Source: JAFNAG01 sp963824985
GTDB taxonomy: Bacteria; Acidobacteriota; UBA6911
Reading direction: 5' to 3'
NCBI GenBank assembly: GCA_963824985.1
Contig: CAWGRQ010000025.1
Span: 1 to 64,000, forward strand
DNA: 64,000 nt
Part shown: positions 8,888-19,034 of the stretch, one piece after another
Layout: every line of letters begins with the position of its first letter
How positions within the stretch are numbered: the first letter of the stretch is position 1
Notes under the pieces: model-generated
Databases searched by the model: none
Told to the model about the DNA's origin: nothing
What the model saw: only the letters and a program-made list of their open reading frames with translations
Position numbers and translations under genes: made by a program

Positions 8888-8916
8888 ATTATAGCTTTCT
8901 TCCCGTTCACAGTCAA
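8888..8916 (-). promoter_or_regulatory. Sigma-70-type promoter of the peptide-PqqD-HprK-nucleotidyltransferase operon
   Basis: On the minus strand, TTGACT (8916-8911) is separated by exactly 17 bases from a perfect TATAAT (8893-8888), in an AT-rich stretch. The predicted start lies around 8880, giving a leader of roughly 140 nt before the peptide ATG. No other gene lies between, so this promoter should drive the four-gene operon down to 6188. Confidence 0.8.
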
Positions 8917-8958
8917 AATCAATATTTGCCCATACGTTAAACAGTTGAAAAATAAAGC

Positions 8959-9153
8959 TTATGAGCGTTTACGAAGCTCAAACACCAACTCAACCAGCGA
9001 GAACGCGGTGACAAAAGCCAGTGACAACAATGTTAAAATTAAAAATCCCTCATGAGACACTCCCAGGATCGGGTGCCAGAATCTGGCCACGATCCAGCCT
9101 ACCCATCCTACCAGAGAAATGGCGAGAAAAGCCAGCGCTGCCTTTTTGGTCAT
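8959..9153 (-). CDS. Small two-helix membrane protein
   Basis: This is a 64-residue protein with two hydrophobic segments: about residues 5-24 (AALAFLAISLVGWVGWIVAR) and about 36-57 (GFLILTLLSLAFVTAFSLVE). A short loop joins them and a basic tail RKRS ends the protein. GGAG lies four bases before the ATG at 9153, which is why I prefer this start over a longer frame running upstream. The function is unknown. It lies just upstream of, and in the same direction as, the peptide-kinase operon, which has its own promoter. Several proteins of this size act as membrane accessory subunits, but nothing here identifies a partner. Confidence 0.6.
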   Translation of the reverse strand: MTKKAALAFLAISLVGWVGWIVARFWHPILGVSHEGFLILTLLSLAFVTAFSLVELVFELRKRS

Positions 9154-9187
9154 GACAGAGTCTCCATAAAGTAAGGAAGTTGTGTCA

Positions 9188-9216
9188 ATTCTAGGCATTT
9201 CCGAGTTTTTCCGCAA
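9188..9216 (-). promoter_or_regulatory. Possible promoter of the small membrane protein
   Basis: On the minus strand TTGCGG (9216-9211), 17 bases, then TAGAAT (9193-9188). The -10 is good and the -35 is poor. It lies about 35 bases before the ATG. Confidence 0.35.
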
Positions 9217-9407
9217 CGGCAAAAACGACACCGTGCGAACGCCGGCACATGGGGACCTATTGACGCAGCATCGCAACGTTGTTTGAGAATGGGGCGCGCC
9301 AACGCTGGAGCCGATGACGGGAAAGTACCGCAGAACGGGCCGAACCAGCACCTGGATCCGAATCCCGCCGGATAGCGGTGCGCGTAGTTTTCTCTTGTGC
9401 GCCAGTT

Positions 9408-10771
9408 TCAGTGTCGCTTCGGTGCCGAACCGATCGGGTAGACATTGAAGCCGATCTCATGAAGCCTGACGTGATCCAAGATGTTCCTGCCATCGAAAAC
9501 AAACGCCGGCTTTTCCATCGACTGGTAGATACGATTGTAGTTCAGCGTTTTATACTGATCCCACTCGGTCATGATGGCGATAGCATGGGTGCCGCGCGCG
9601 GCCTCATACGGGTCTTCAATGAACTCTTTGATTCCCCGCGCATCGGCGAGATCGGAACGGGCGCTGGGCAGCGCCTTTGGGTCTGTGATCACGACCACGG
9701 CCTTCTCTTCCAAAAGCTGGCGGGCGACATAGATCGCCGGGGACTCGCGCGTGTCGCTGGTATTGGCCTTGAATGCAAATCCAAAGAGCGCGATCCGCTT
9801 GCCGACTACCGTGTTGAACATGGCGTGGAGCATCTTGCGCACAAAACGGCGTTCCTGATGGTCGTTCATGGCAATGACGGCTTCCCAATAACGTGCGACC
9901 TCGAACAATCCATAGGACTCGCAGATATAGACGAGGTTCAGGATGTCCTTTCGGAAACACGAGCCGCCGAATCCGACGCTGGCGTTGAGAAACCGGGAGC
10001 CGATGCGCGCGTCCATACCGACCGCGCGTGCGACCTCGCCGACGCTGGCGCCGGTTCGCTCGCATAGTGCCGAAATGCTGTTGATGGAGGAGATGCGCTG
10101 TGCGAGGAATGCGTTGGCAACCAGTTTCGAGAGCTCGGAGCTCCAGATATTGCTGGTGAGAATGCGATTTTGCGGTACCCAGTTTGCGTAGATTTCAGCA
10201 ATTGCCGCGCGTGCTGCCAGCCCTGCGGGCGTTTCTCGCGAACCGATCAGGACACGGTCGGGCTCGAGTAAATCCTGCACTGCCGTGCCTTCCGCAAGAA
10301 ACTCTGGATTGGAGATGACCTCGAAATGCGCGCCGCTCCCCTGCGCGCTGAAGATGTTCTCGAGCGCCTCTGCCGTCTTGACGGGGAGGGTGCTCTTTTG
10401 ACGACTACCTTGGAGGATGTGGATTCCCGCACGATCTCACGCGCGACTTTTTCCCAATATTGCAGGTCGGCGGCCTTGCCAGCGCCCTCGCCGAAGGTCT
10501 TGGTCGGCGTGTTCACGGAAACAAAGAGGATGGCGGCTTCCCTGATGGTGCGCCCGATATCCGTTGTAAAAAACAGGTTTCTCCCGCGCGCAGCCTGAAC
10601 GACTTCCAACAGTCCCGGTTCATAGATCGGGAGTTGGTCGGTTTGCCAGGCGGCAATGCGATCCGCATTAAGATCGCAGACCGTGACCCGGTATTGCGGG
10701 CACTTCATCGCTATTACGGCCATGGTTGGCCCGCCGACATACCCGGCGCCAATGCACGCGATATTCTTCAT
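9408..10771 (-). CDS. ugd: UDP-glucose 6-dehydrogenase, eukaryote-type, one frameshift
   Basis: The enzyme oxidises UDP-glucose to UDP-glucuronate with two NAD+, supplying uronic acid for surface polysaccharide. The N-terminus IACIGAGYVGGPTMAVIA is the NAD-binding loop, followed by LPIYEPGLLEVV and LFVSVNTPTKTFGEG. The C-terminal part contains NASVGFGGSCFRKDILNLVY with the catalytic Cys, and ALFGFAFKANTSDTRESP. Reading breaks near 10401: GTCGTC is followed by AAAAGAGC where one extra G would restore VVEKSTLPVK and a continuous protein of about 454 residues. The ATG at 10771 is preceded by AGAGGAAGAG. The sequence style (CIGAGYVGGPT, SVNTPTKTFG) is that of animal and plant UGDHs, which a minority of bacteria also carry. 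The single frameshift may be a sequence error. Confidence 0.88.
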
Positions 10772-12234
10772 GTTTCTCTTCCTCTCAGCAACATTTGCCA
10801 TTTTCTTATCGGCGAGTACTACTCGATACTTTCCCAACTCATGACCCTGGCAAGGTCCTCCGGCCCAGTAAAGCACTTCGGTGGATCTTCCCTGGACGGC
10901 TGTCCATCTCAAAGATGAAGGGACCACGCGCATCCAACTGATTTTTGCAGCGCTTCCGAAGGAATCCCAGGAGGCATGATTATCGTAGCTGGGAGTCATC
11001 AAAATACAGAGAAAAGGGCCGCGGGACCTTTTTTGATTTCTCCAACACCGTGGGATCGGGTCAATCTACTGCTGGGGGCCACAAATCCCGAAGCTAATAG
11101 GATCGCCTAAAATGTCTTCCGCGGCTGTCTTCCTGAAGATGGGAGACACGCTACGCGATTCGGGATTCGTCTATTGATGAGCCCGTGGGATCCTATCGGA
11201 TCTGAGGTGCTCTCGAATTGTGGAAGCCGGGCAACCAACTCCGACACTCGAATTGCGGGGTTCCTGAACTGCCCGCGGCTGCTTCCGACCAAGTATGATC
11301 CTGCGGCATTCTGAAGGCTGATTGACTTAATCCAGACCCGCGAATCCCGCGGACGATGCTGGAAGCGCCCGGGAAGTGTCTCAAAATCAATGACTTATTC
11401 CGCTTGCTCCTGGCAAACTCCTTATGCCGCAAGGTGATAGCCGTTTCTATCTTGTTGATGAGAAGAGGGGCCAAGGTGTAAAATCCAAATCGACCAGGTG
11501 TGGGGTCGATGGGATAGAGGGGTAGCCAGTTCAGTGCGGCGTTCAAGGCCAAGGTTGCCCTTGGAGCCTTCCAGGAAAAACGAAAGGTTTAGGAAATCGC
11601 TTCCGCTTCTTAGGCGCCTCCCATTTCAATGACGCGATGGCAACGGCAGGCCTACGTAGCGACTGCCGGAGGTCTCGGCCGGGAACCGGAACCAGCTCGA
11701 CCCCAGCGATGAAAAATCTGAATAAGAGTTGTACCAGCGGATCGGCCAACTCCGGATGGAGCAGATATGTCCTGAAACGGGTCAGGTCCGGTGCAGCGAT
11801 ACTGCCTACATTCGCCTGCTTGAGGGATTTATCCGCCAGGCAGCTATCATGAACTAGTTCAGTCGTACATCCTGGCCTGGGAGGTCTCGGGCGCCACGGA
11901 ATCAAGCTTGTGCGTCGTGGCTGTGGGTTGGGCTTTGCAGAGAGCTCAACCCGGAGATCTTCCATTCCGGCCAGGGAGCACGGTTTGCATGCACGGAATG
12001 TGTGGAATTCATTACGCAATTGGCATTTTTGAAGAGGATTCATTGGGCGCGCCTCAAAGAAATCTGTCCGGAAAGGGAAAAGTAGCGCAAATATATGTCG
12101 ATACTATTGGATGGAGCGTGGATGCATCACAGGATATCGGCTGGCAAGGCTGATAAAGCCGATGCGAATGTCATTTCCTTTTGCAGGGGGCCGCACTTTT
12201 CCAGAACATTGCCGGAAGGGCGTATTGTGATCCT
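10772..12234. other. About 1.5 kb without a recognisable gene
   Basis: Open frames on both strands here are short, lack ribosome binding sites and match no family I know. The longest, on the minus strand at about 11543-12043, has an Arg/Pro-rich composition typical of a non-coding frame. The stretch separates the divergent ugd gene from the PKS cluster and presumably contains the promoter for the cluster. I could not find a convincing -35/-10 pair or operator. Confidence 0.55.
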
Positions 12235-15200
12235 ATGATTGAGAAAAGAGGCGGCTCTGGCCTGGGAAAGCGACACAAAACGGAGAAGGGGTCCGCTAAT
12301 CTCGAGCGAGAGCCTATCGCAATAGTTGGCATTGGCTGCCGTTTTCCTGGGGGGGCGGACAACCCGGGCGCCTTTTGGGAGCTATTGCGAAGCGGTGTCG
12401 ATGCTATTGGCGAGATACCGGCTGACCGGTTTGATATCGATGCATTCTACGATCCTAAACCGGCAACCCCCGGCAAGGTCGCCTCCCGGTTTGGCGGTTT
12501 TTTGACCAACCTCGATCAATTCGACCCTTTCTTCTTTGGAATTTCCCCTCGAGAAGCCGATCGCCTTGATCCTCAACAGCGACTCCTCCTGGAAATCTCA
12601 TGGGAGGCTCTGGAAGATGCAGGAGTGGTGCCGAAGACTCTGGAGGGCAGCCCCACCGGCGTATTTGTAGGGATGTGGATTAACGATTTCGAAAGGCGCC
12701 TGTTCGCTGATCCCGATCAGATGGATTTTTACATGACGACGGGAAGCGGCCGATACACCGCAGCCGGTCGCCTATCTCGCTTCTTCGGGCTGCAAGGGCC
12801 GAGTTTGACGGTCGACACGGCTTGCTCCTCGTCTCTGGTGGCCGTTCACCTGGCCTGCCAAAGCCTGTGGAGCGGAGAATGCGACACTGCGCTGGCGGGT
12901 GGCGCAAACGTCATACTCACCCCATTCATCAGCATTGCCTACTCACAGTCAGACATGCTGGCTCCCGATGGACGCTGCAAATTCGGAGATGCACGGGCCG
13001 ACGGATACGTTCGAAGTGAAGGTGCCGGAGTGGTTGTTCTAAAGCCGTTATCCCGGGCCTTGGAGGAGAACAACCCGATATACGCTACGATCATTGGTGC
13101 TGCAGTTAACAATGACGGCCGGACGAGCGGTTCGATGGGAACCCCGGGCATACTCGGCCAGATAGACCTGCTTCGCAAAGCCTATCGGAGTGCCGGAATC
13201 TCTCCCGGCCGCGTACACTATGTGGAGGCCCATGGGACGGGCACTCGGGCAGGCGATCCCGTTGAATTGCAGGCCATGGCGGAAGTGCTGACAGAAGGAC
13301 GCCCCCAAGACCGGCCTTGTGTGGTGGGTTCCGTCAAGACAAACATAGGCCACGTCGAGGGGGCTGCGGGATTGGCCGGGTTAATTAAGGCGGCACTGTG
13401 CCTCAAACACCGAGGCATCCCCGCGACACTGCACTTCCAGGCTCCCAACCCCAACCTCAACTGGGATTCCCTGCCCTTTGTGATTTCCCCTGTGTACCGT
13501 CCCTGGCCCGTGGTTAACGAGACAGCCTTTGCCGGAGTGAACTCCTTCGGCATCTCTGGTACCAATGCCCACGTTGTTCTGCAGGAGGCTCCAGGAAGAG
13601 GGGCACATGCTTTGGAACAGGATTTGCTGGCAAGACAGGAAGTGAAGATCGGGAAGCAATTGGATCGGGCACTAAATGAATCGATTCAAACTCCGTACCT
13701 TTTGCCACTTTCTGCTCACACGCCAGAAGCACTTACTGCCAGAGTCGAAGCAATCAAGGAGGTGCTGTTCGCCGGGCAAGACCAGGTGAGGCTGGGAGAT
13801 TTGTGCTATACGGCCAGCTTGCGCAGAACCCACCATGAATATCGACTGGGGGTTGCTGGCCGCACCGCAGGCGAGCTTGCGGAAAAGCTCCAAGCTTTTC
13901 TTCAGAATGAAGCCAGATTCGGCTTGAGCTCCGGCAGGACGGATCCTGATCTGGCGCTAAAAGTCGTATTCGTTTTCCCAGGCCAGGGATCCCAGTGGCT
14001 TGGAATGGGCAGGATGTTACTGCAATACGAACCGGTATTCCGTCAGGTGTTGGAGGACTGCGAGGAGGCCATGACGGAACTTGTCGATTGGTCTTTGATG
14101 GAGCAGCTGATCCTGGACCAGGACTCCCCCAGATACCGGATGCACGACATTGCTGTGATACAACCGGTGTTGCTGTCCATTGAGATTGCCTTCGCTGCGT
14201 TGTGGAAATCCTGGGGTATCGAGCCAAATGCAGTTATAGGGCACAGCATGGGTGAGGCTGCGGCAGCATTGGTAGCCGGGGTAATCAGCCTGCAAGAAGC
14301 GATGCGCATCATATGCTGCCGAAGTCGGCTGATGCGGCGTACCAGCGGGAAGGGCGCCATGGCTGTTGTAGAGCTTTCGATGGATGAGGCTCAAGACGCG
14401 ATCCGAGGCTATGAAGATCGTCTATCCATCGCGGTTAACAACAGCCCGAGATCACATGTTCTGGCTGGCGACCCGGCAGCGCTTGACGAGGTCCTCAAAG
14501 GCCTGCAAGAGCGGGACGTGTTCTGTCGTTTGGTTGATGTAGACGTGGCCTCCCATAGCCCGCACATGGATCCGCTCAAAGGTGAGTTAGTGGCATTGCT
14601 GAGCGGGGTGCACCCTCGTGTGGCGTCGATCCCGATTTATTCCACCGCCCTGGGAAAGGTGTTGTACGGACCTGAGTGTGTTCCGGAATATTGGGGCTTG
14701 AACCTGCGTCAGCCGGTACGATTTTCCGAAATGGTGCAGAGACTCCTGAAGGAAAAGCATGACCTTTTCATCGAAATGAGTCCCCATCCCATTCTTTTGC
14801 CAGCCATCAGGCAGTGCATGGAGCACTTTGCCTGCAAGGGGATGACGATTCCTTCCGGCGTTCGGGAGGAAGACGAACAAATCACCATGCTGGGCTCCGC
14901 GGCAGAACTCCACGCGTTGGGTTATCCGCTGGATTGGATGAAGTTTTATCCAGAGGGAGGAACCTGTGTATCGCTTCCCACATACCCCTGGCAGCGTGAG
15001 CACTTCTGGTACGGGGACGAGAATGACTCCGAAGTTCGGTTGTCAAGAAGGGCCGTTTCAAATAAGGCGGGCAAGCGACTCCACCCGTTCCTCGATTCAT
15101 GTTGGAGTTCATCTGTTCACCCCTCCCTTCATTTTTGGGAAACCGACCTCAGTCTCGAGGATCACCCGTTCTTGGGCGACCATTGCGTTCGCGGAGCGGT

Positions 15201-18200
15201 TATCTTCCCGGCAGCAGCTTTGATTGAAACAGTTCTTGCCGCAGCCCGGGAGACTTTCAGGATCGAGGTCCCTTCGCTGGAGAGAGTGGTGTTCGAGCAC
15301 GCGCTTGACCTCCCGCGCGAGGGGATGAAGCGAATACAGATAATCTTTGACGCAGAAATCCCCGAGATTGCTTCTTTTCGTTTTTTGAGCCTCGAAGACA
15401 ATGAGTCCGATATGCGCGCGGCGTGGAGAATTCACGCTAAGGGATTTGTCCGCCTGAAGGAAATAGATAGCGCCACAAGAGGAAATCCGGATCCAGATAT
15501 TTGTGAACTTGCACAGAACAAGGAATCATCTACCTGCGGGGAGGTTCACTATCAGGCCATGACCCGGCGAGGGTTGATGTATGGCCCGGCCTTTCAGCGT
15601 GTTGAAGAAACGTGGCAGAAGGACGGGACGATTTTCGCTCGACTCTCCTCCGCCCAATTTCAAGAGGCTGATTCCTCTAGATACCGAATCCATCCAACTT
15701 TGCTCGACGCCTGCTTTCAATTGCTGGTGGCTGCTTACCCCGACACGGGTCGGGGGGCCACGAATGACGACACTCTCCTTCCGGTAGGACTGGGCACCAT
15801 TCGAATCTTCGATCGGGTCGTCGATGAACGCGAATGGTACGCCTGCGCCACACCGGTGAAGACGGATGCTTCCGGTGACGGCACCTTTGTTGGTGACGTT
15901 TTTTTGATCAGCGGAGAAGGCAATGTCGTAGTGGAAGCACACAGTCTCCGCTTCAAGCGAATCGAGGGTAACGTCCAGCCACAACTCCAGGATTGGTTGT
16001 ATCAGGTTGAATGGCAACTCAGGAACCTGGAGCAGCGCGGTACGGTCCCGGAAGACTGTCGAGGCCGGTGGCTCCTTTTTGTGGATAAAAGAAATCTCGG
16101 GAATAAGCTAGCCAGCATGCTGGAAGCCCGTGGCGGATCTTGCGCGATCGTCAAGTCCGGTGAAAAATACAGACTTTTGGGCCCCCGACAATTCCAAGTC
16201 TCCCCCGATGTTCCCCGGGACTATTTACGGCTGCTGGATGAACTGAATGCTGCGGATCGTTCCCCTTGGCGGGGAGTGATCCATATGTGGAGCCTGGATT
16301 TGCCGGCCTCCAGTGAAATCTCCCTTTCCAGTTTGGACAAGGCAGAGAAGATGTCCTGTATCAGCACACTCCATCTATGTCAGGCGCTTGCCCACTCGGA
16401 TGGCAAGGGTATGCCGCGCCTTTGGCTGATCACGCAAGGAGCTCAAAAGGTCGAAAGAGAAGACCGCGGTCTTTCTGTCAGCCAATCCTCCTTGTGGGGT
16501 CTTGGAAGAGTGATTGGCAATGAACATCCCGAATATCGCTGCTCGCTGGTTGATCTGAGCATTGACCCTTCAGTGGAAACCGTGAAGCATCTGGCAGACG
16601 AAATCGCGTCAGAAGGAAACGAAGATCAGGTGGCCTTCCGAGGCGACAGGCGATTTGTTGCCAGACTGGTTCGTTGCCATCAAGAGCAGCCTGCAGAGGA
16701 TAACAAAAGGGGAGCCCCTGAGAGATTCCTGATGGCAGGCCAGGAAGGCTACCGATTGGAAATCGATGCACCGGGAATCCTGGACCACCTGACTCTCAGG
16801 CCATCTTCCCGAAAATCTCCAGGGCCGGAGGAGGTTGAAATCCGTGTTTACGCTGCGGGCCTAAATTTCCTGGATGTCATGAAGGCCATGGGCATATATC
16901 CCGGCTTAGAGCCTGGACTTGATTTTCGAATGGGAGCCGAGTGTTCCGGCATCGTGGTAGCCGTCGGCGATGGAGTTCACGAACTCCAAGTTGGGGATGA
17001 AGTCATTTGTTTGACCCCCTCATTTGAAGAAGTAAGTTGTTTCAGTTCATATGTCACCGTTCGAGCAACTTACGTTGTTCGCAAACCATCCCAGTTGAGC
17101 TTTGAGGATGCGGCTACCGTCCCGGTCGCATTTCTCACTGCATATTATGCATTGCATTATCTTGGCCGAATGGCTGCCGGCGAGAGTGTCCTTATCCATT
17201 CCGCTGCCGGTGGGGTCGGTCTGGCAGCGGTGCAACTGGCCCAACAGGCCGGAGTGGAAATTTTCGCGACGGCTGGAAGCCCTGAAAAGCGGGAATTTCT
17301 GAAGGGACTGGGAATAGCCCACGTGATGGACTCAAGATCGCTCGCTTTTTCCGAAGAGGTTATCGGGGCCACGATGGGAAATGGAGTTGACCTCGTCCTT
17401 AACTCGCTTGTCGGCGAAGCGATGATCAAAAGCCTGGCTCTGCTGAAGCCCTATGGACGCTTTCTGGAAATAGGGAAGAGCGATATTTATCAGGACAGCC
17501 GTATCGGCCTGAAGGCATTTAGGGAAAACCTCTCCTACTTTGCCATTGACCTCGCGAAATTGGTGATGGGAAGGCAAGAGCTGGCGTCTTCGCTGTTCCA
17601 CGACATCATTCGATCGTTCGCAGAAAATACTCTGCATCCTATCTCTTTGAAGGCCTTTCCCGCCTCGGAATCGGCGGCTGCTTTCCGCTGGATGGCGCAG
17701 GCCTCGCACATCGGCAAGATTGTAATTCAATTCAATGAATCCCAGGTCATGGTCCAACCCGCAACCAAACCGACGGTGAGTATTCAGGCGGATGCCGCCT
17801 ATCTGATAACAGGCGGACTTGGCGGATTGGGACTGGAGGTGGCTCGATGGTTGGTCGAATGCGGAGCTCGGCACCTGGCATTGATGGGGAGATCAGTTCC
17901 TGCACCAACGGCAGAGAAAGTGCTGGAAGAATTGCGCAAATTGGGGGCCGAGGTTGTCGTCGCTCAGGGCGATGTTGCCCAGGAAAGCGATGTGGCGCGC
18001 ATTGTTGAATTGATACACAGCAGGATGCCCGAACTAAGGGGAGTGATCCACGCGGCTGGAGTTCTGGATGATGCCACGGTGCTGGCGCTTGATGCGGCCC
18101 GATTTCGATCTGTTTTTGGCCCCAAGGCCAAAGGAGCATGGAACCTCCATTCCCTGACCCGCAAAGACCGCTTGGATTTCTTCGTGCTTTTCTCATCAGT

Positions 18201-19020
18201 GGCATCGTTGCTGGGATTGCCCGGTCAGGGGAACTATGCGGCAGCCAATGCTTTTTTGGACGGGTTGGCGCATTATCGGAAAACATTGGGGATGCCGGCA
18301 CTCTGCATTAACTGGGGGCCGTGGTCTGATGTCGGACTTGCAGCTCAGAAAACCATTCGAGGTGATCGCCTCGCCAGCAAGGGCCTGGAGAGTCTCGCTC
18401 CCCGGCACGGAATCGCCGCCCTTGAAAAGTTGATCTCCGAGGATGTGACTCAGGTAGCCGTGATGCCCTTCGATTGGGATCAATGGCAACGGTCCTATCC
18501 CGGAACCACCATACAGCCGTACTACGCCGGCGTCTCAGGCAACTCTGCGCATTCCCTGATTGCGATTGGGGATGAAAAAGGCAAAGCCGCGAGCTTTCGC
18601 GATCTGATCATGGCAGAGGACTCTGGAAAACGACGCCGATACATGCTGGAAAACCACCTGCAGCACCAGGTTGGGCAGGTGTTGAAGCTGCCGCCTGCCA
18701 GGGTGTGCTTAAATAGGCCCTTGAAAACCCTCGGCCTTGATTCACTCATGTCGCTTGAATTAAGGAACCGCCTGGAGGCGAGCTTGGGGCTCAAGTTATC
18801 GGCAACGTTGGTCTGGAACTACCCGACCATCGAGGTGCTCGCGACCCATTTGGCCGGCAAACTGGGGCTTCCCCTGGCTGATGCAATCGCAATTGTTCCT
18901 TCTGACTCTGCCGCCGAGGACGCAATCGTCAATGGGGAAAAAGAAATTGACCAGGTTTTGTCAGAGATCGAGCAGCTTTCCGATGAAGAGGCCCGTCGGC
19001 TTCTCGAAAACGAAGATTGA
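12235..19020 (+). CDS. PKS1: modular polyketide synthase, KS-AT-DH-ER-KR-ACP
   Basis: This single fully reducing module has about 2,261 residues. KS about 26-455 has DTACSSSL (Cys about 197), EAHGTGT and NIGHVEG. AT about 575-890 has GQGSQW, GHSMGE and VASHSPHMDP, which together with IAVIQP resembles methylmalonyl-selective ATs. DH about 950-1240 has HCVRGAVIFP and DACFQ, both catalytic residues present. ER about 1500-1820 has AGLNFLDVM and HSAAGGVGLAA. KR about 1850-2080 has TGGLGGLG, an LDD motif (B type) and GNYAAAN. ACP about 2130-2210 has LGLDSLMSLE. A predicted methylmalonyl unit would be reduced to CH2. I chose the ATG at 12235. An in-frame TTG at 12181 is possible. There is no loading domain. 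The C-terminal tail IEQLSDEEARRLLENED is acidic and probably a docking helix for PKS2, whose frame follows by 14 bases. Confidence 0.93.
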   Translation: MIEKRGGSGLGKRHKTEKGSANLEREPIAIVGIGCRFPGGADNPGAFWELLRSGVDAIGEIPADRFDIDAFYDPKPATPGKVASRFGGFLTNLDQFDPFFFGISPREADRLDPQQRLLLEISWEALEDAGVVPKTLEGSPTGVFVGMWINDFERRLFADPDQMDFYMTTGSGRYTAAGRLSRFFGLQGPSLTVDTACSSSLVAVHLACQSLWSGECDTALAGGANVILTPFISIAYSQSDMLAPDGRCKFGDARADGYVRSEGAGVVVLKPLSRALEENNPIYATIIGAAVNNDGRTSGSMGTPGILGQIDLLRKAYRSAGISPGRVHYVEAHGTGTRAGDPVELQAMAEVLTEGRPQDRPCVVGSVKTNIGHVEGAAGLAGLIKAALCLKHRGIPATLHFQAPNPNLNWDSLPFVISPVYRPWPVVNETAFAGVNSFGISGTNAHVVLQEAPGRGAHALEQDLLARQEVKIGKQLDRALNESIQTPYLLPLSAHTPEALTARVEAIKEVLFAGQDQVRLGDLCYTASLRRTHHEYRLGVAGRTAGELAEKLQAFLQNEARFGLSSGRTDPDLALKVVFVFPGQGSQWLGMGRMLLQYEPVFRQVLEDCEEAMTELVDWSLMEQLILDQDSPRYRMHDIAVIQPVLLSIEIAFAALWKSWGIEPNAVIGHSMGEAAAALVAGVISLQEAMRIICCRSRLMRRTSGKGAMAVVELSMDEAQDAIRGYEDRLSIAVNNSPRSHVLAGDPAALDEVLKGLQERDVFCRLVDVDVASHSPHMDPLKGELVALLSGVHPRVASIPIYSTALGKVLYGPECVPEYWGLNLRQPVRFSEMVQRLLKEKHDLFIEMSPHPILLPAIRQCMEHFACKGMTIPSGVREEDEQITMLGSAAELHALGYPLDWMKFYPEGGTCVSLPTYPWQREHFWYGDENDSEVRLSRRAVSNKAGKRLHPFLDSCWSSSVHPSLHFWETDLSLEDHPFLGDHCVRGAVIFPAAALIETVLAAARETFRIEVPSLERVVFEHALDLPREGMKRIQIIFDAEIPEIASFRFLSLEDNESDMRAAWRIHAKGFVRLKEIDSATRGNPDPDICELAQNKESSTCGEVHYQAMTRRGLMYGPAFQRVEETWQKDGTIFARLSSAQFQEADSSRYRIHPTLLDACFQLLVAAYPDTGRGATNDDTLLPVGLGTIRIFDRVVDEREWYACATPVKTDASGDGTFVGDVFLISGEGNVVVEAHSLRFKRIEGNVQPQLQDWLYQVEWQLRNLEQRGTVPEDCRGRWLLFVDKRNLGNKLASMLEARGGSCAIVKSGEKYRLLGPRQFQVSPDVPRDYLRLLDELNAADRSPWRGVIHMWSLDLPASSEISLSSLDKAEKMSCISTLHLCQALAHSDGKGMPRLWLITQGAQKVEREDRGLSVSQSSLWGLGRVIGNEHPEYRCSLVDLSIDPSVETVKHLADEIASEGNEDQVAFRGDRRFVARLVRCHQEQPAEDNKRGAPERFLMAGQEGYRLEIDAPGILDHLTLRPSSRKSPGPEEVEIRVYAAGLNFLDVMKAMGIYPGLEPGLDFRMGAECSGIVVAVGDGVHELQVGDEVICLTPSFEEVSCFSSYVTVRATYVVRKPSQLSFEDAATVPVAFLTAYYALHYLGRMAAGESVLIHSAAGGVGLAAVQLAQQAGVEIFATAGSPEKREFLKGLGIAHVMDSRSLAFSEEVIGATMGNGVDLVLNSLVGEAMIKSLALLKPYGRFLEIGKSDIYQDSRIGLKAFRENLSYFAIDLAKLVMGRQELASSLFHDIIRSFAENTLHPISLKAFPASESAAAFRWMAQASHIGKIVIQFNESQVMVQPATKPTVSIQADAAYLITGGLGGLGLEVARWLVECGARHLALMGRSVPAPTAEKVLEELRKLGAEVVVAQGDVAQESDVARIVELIHSRMPELRGVIHAAGVLDDATVLALDAARFRSVFGPKAKGAWNLHSLTRKDRLDFFVLFSSVASLLGLPGQGNYAAANAFLDGLAHYRKTLGMPALCINWGPWSDVGLAAQKTIRGDRLASKGLESLAPRHGIAALEKLISEDVTQVAVMPFDWDQWQRSYPGTTIQPYYAGVSGNSAHSLIAIGDEKGKAASFRDLIMAEDSGKRRRYMLENHLQHQVGQVLKLPPARVCLNRPLKTLGLDSLMSLELRNRLEASLGLKLSATLVWNYPTIEVLATHLAGKLGLPLADAIAIVPSDSAAEDAIVNGEKEIDQVLSEIEQLSDEEARRLLENED

Positions 19021-19034
19021 AAGAGGACGACAAA

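Noticed and set aside
11998..12153. Short frame starting MCGIHYAIG, recalling a glutamine amidotransferase N-terminus
   Set aside because: Only the first four residues match. The rest has no amidotransferase features and there is no ribosome binding site.
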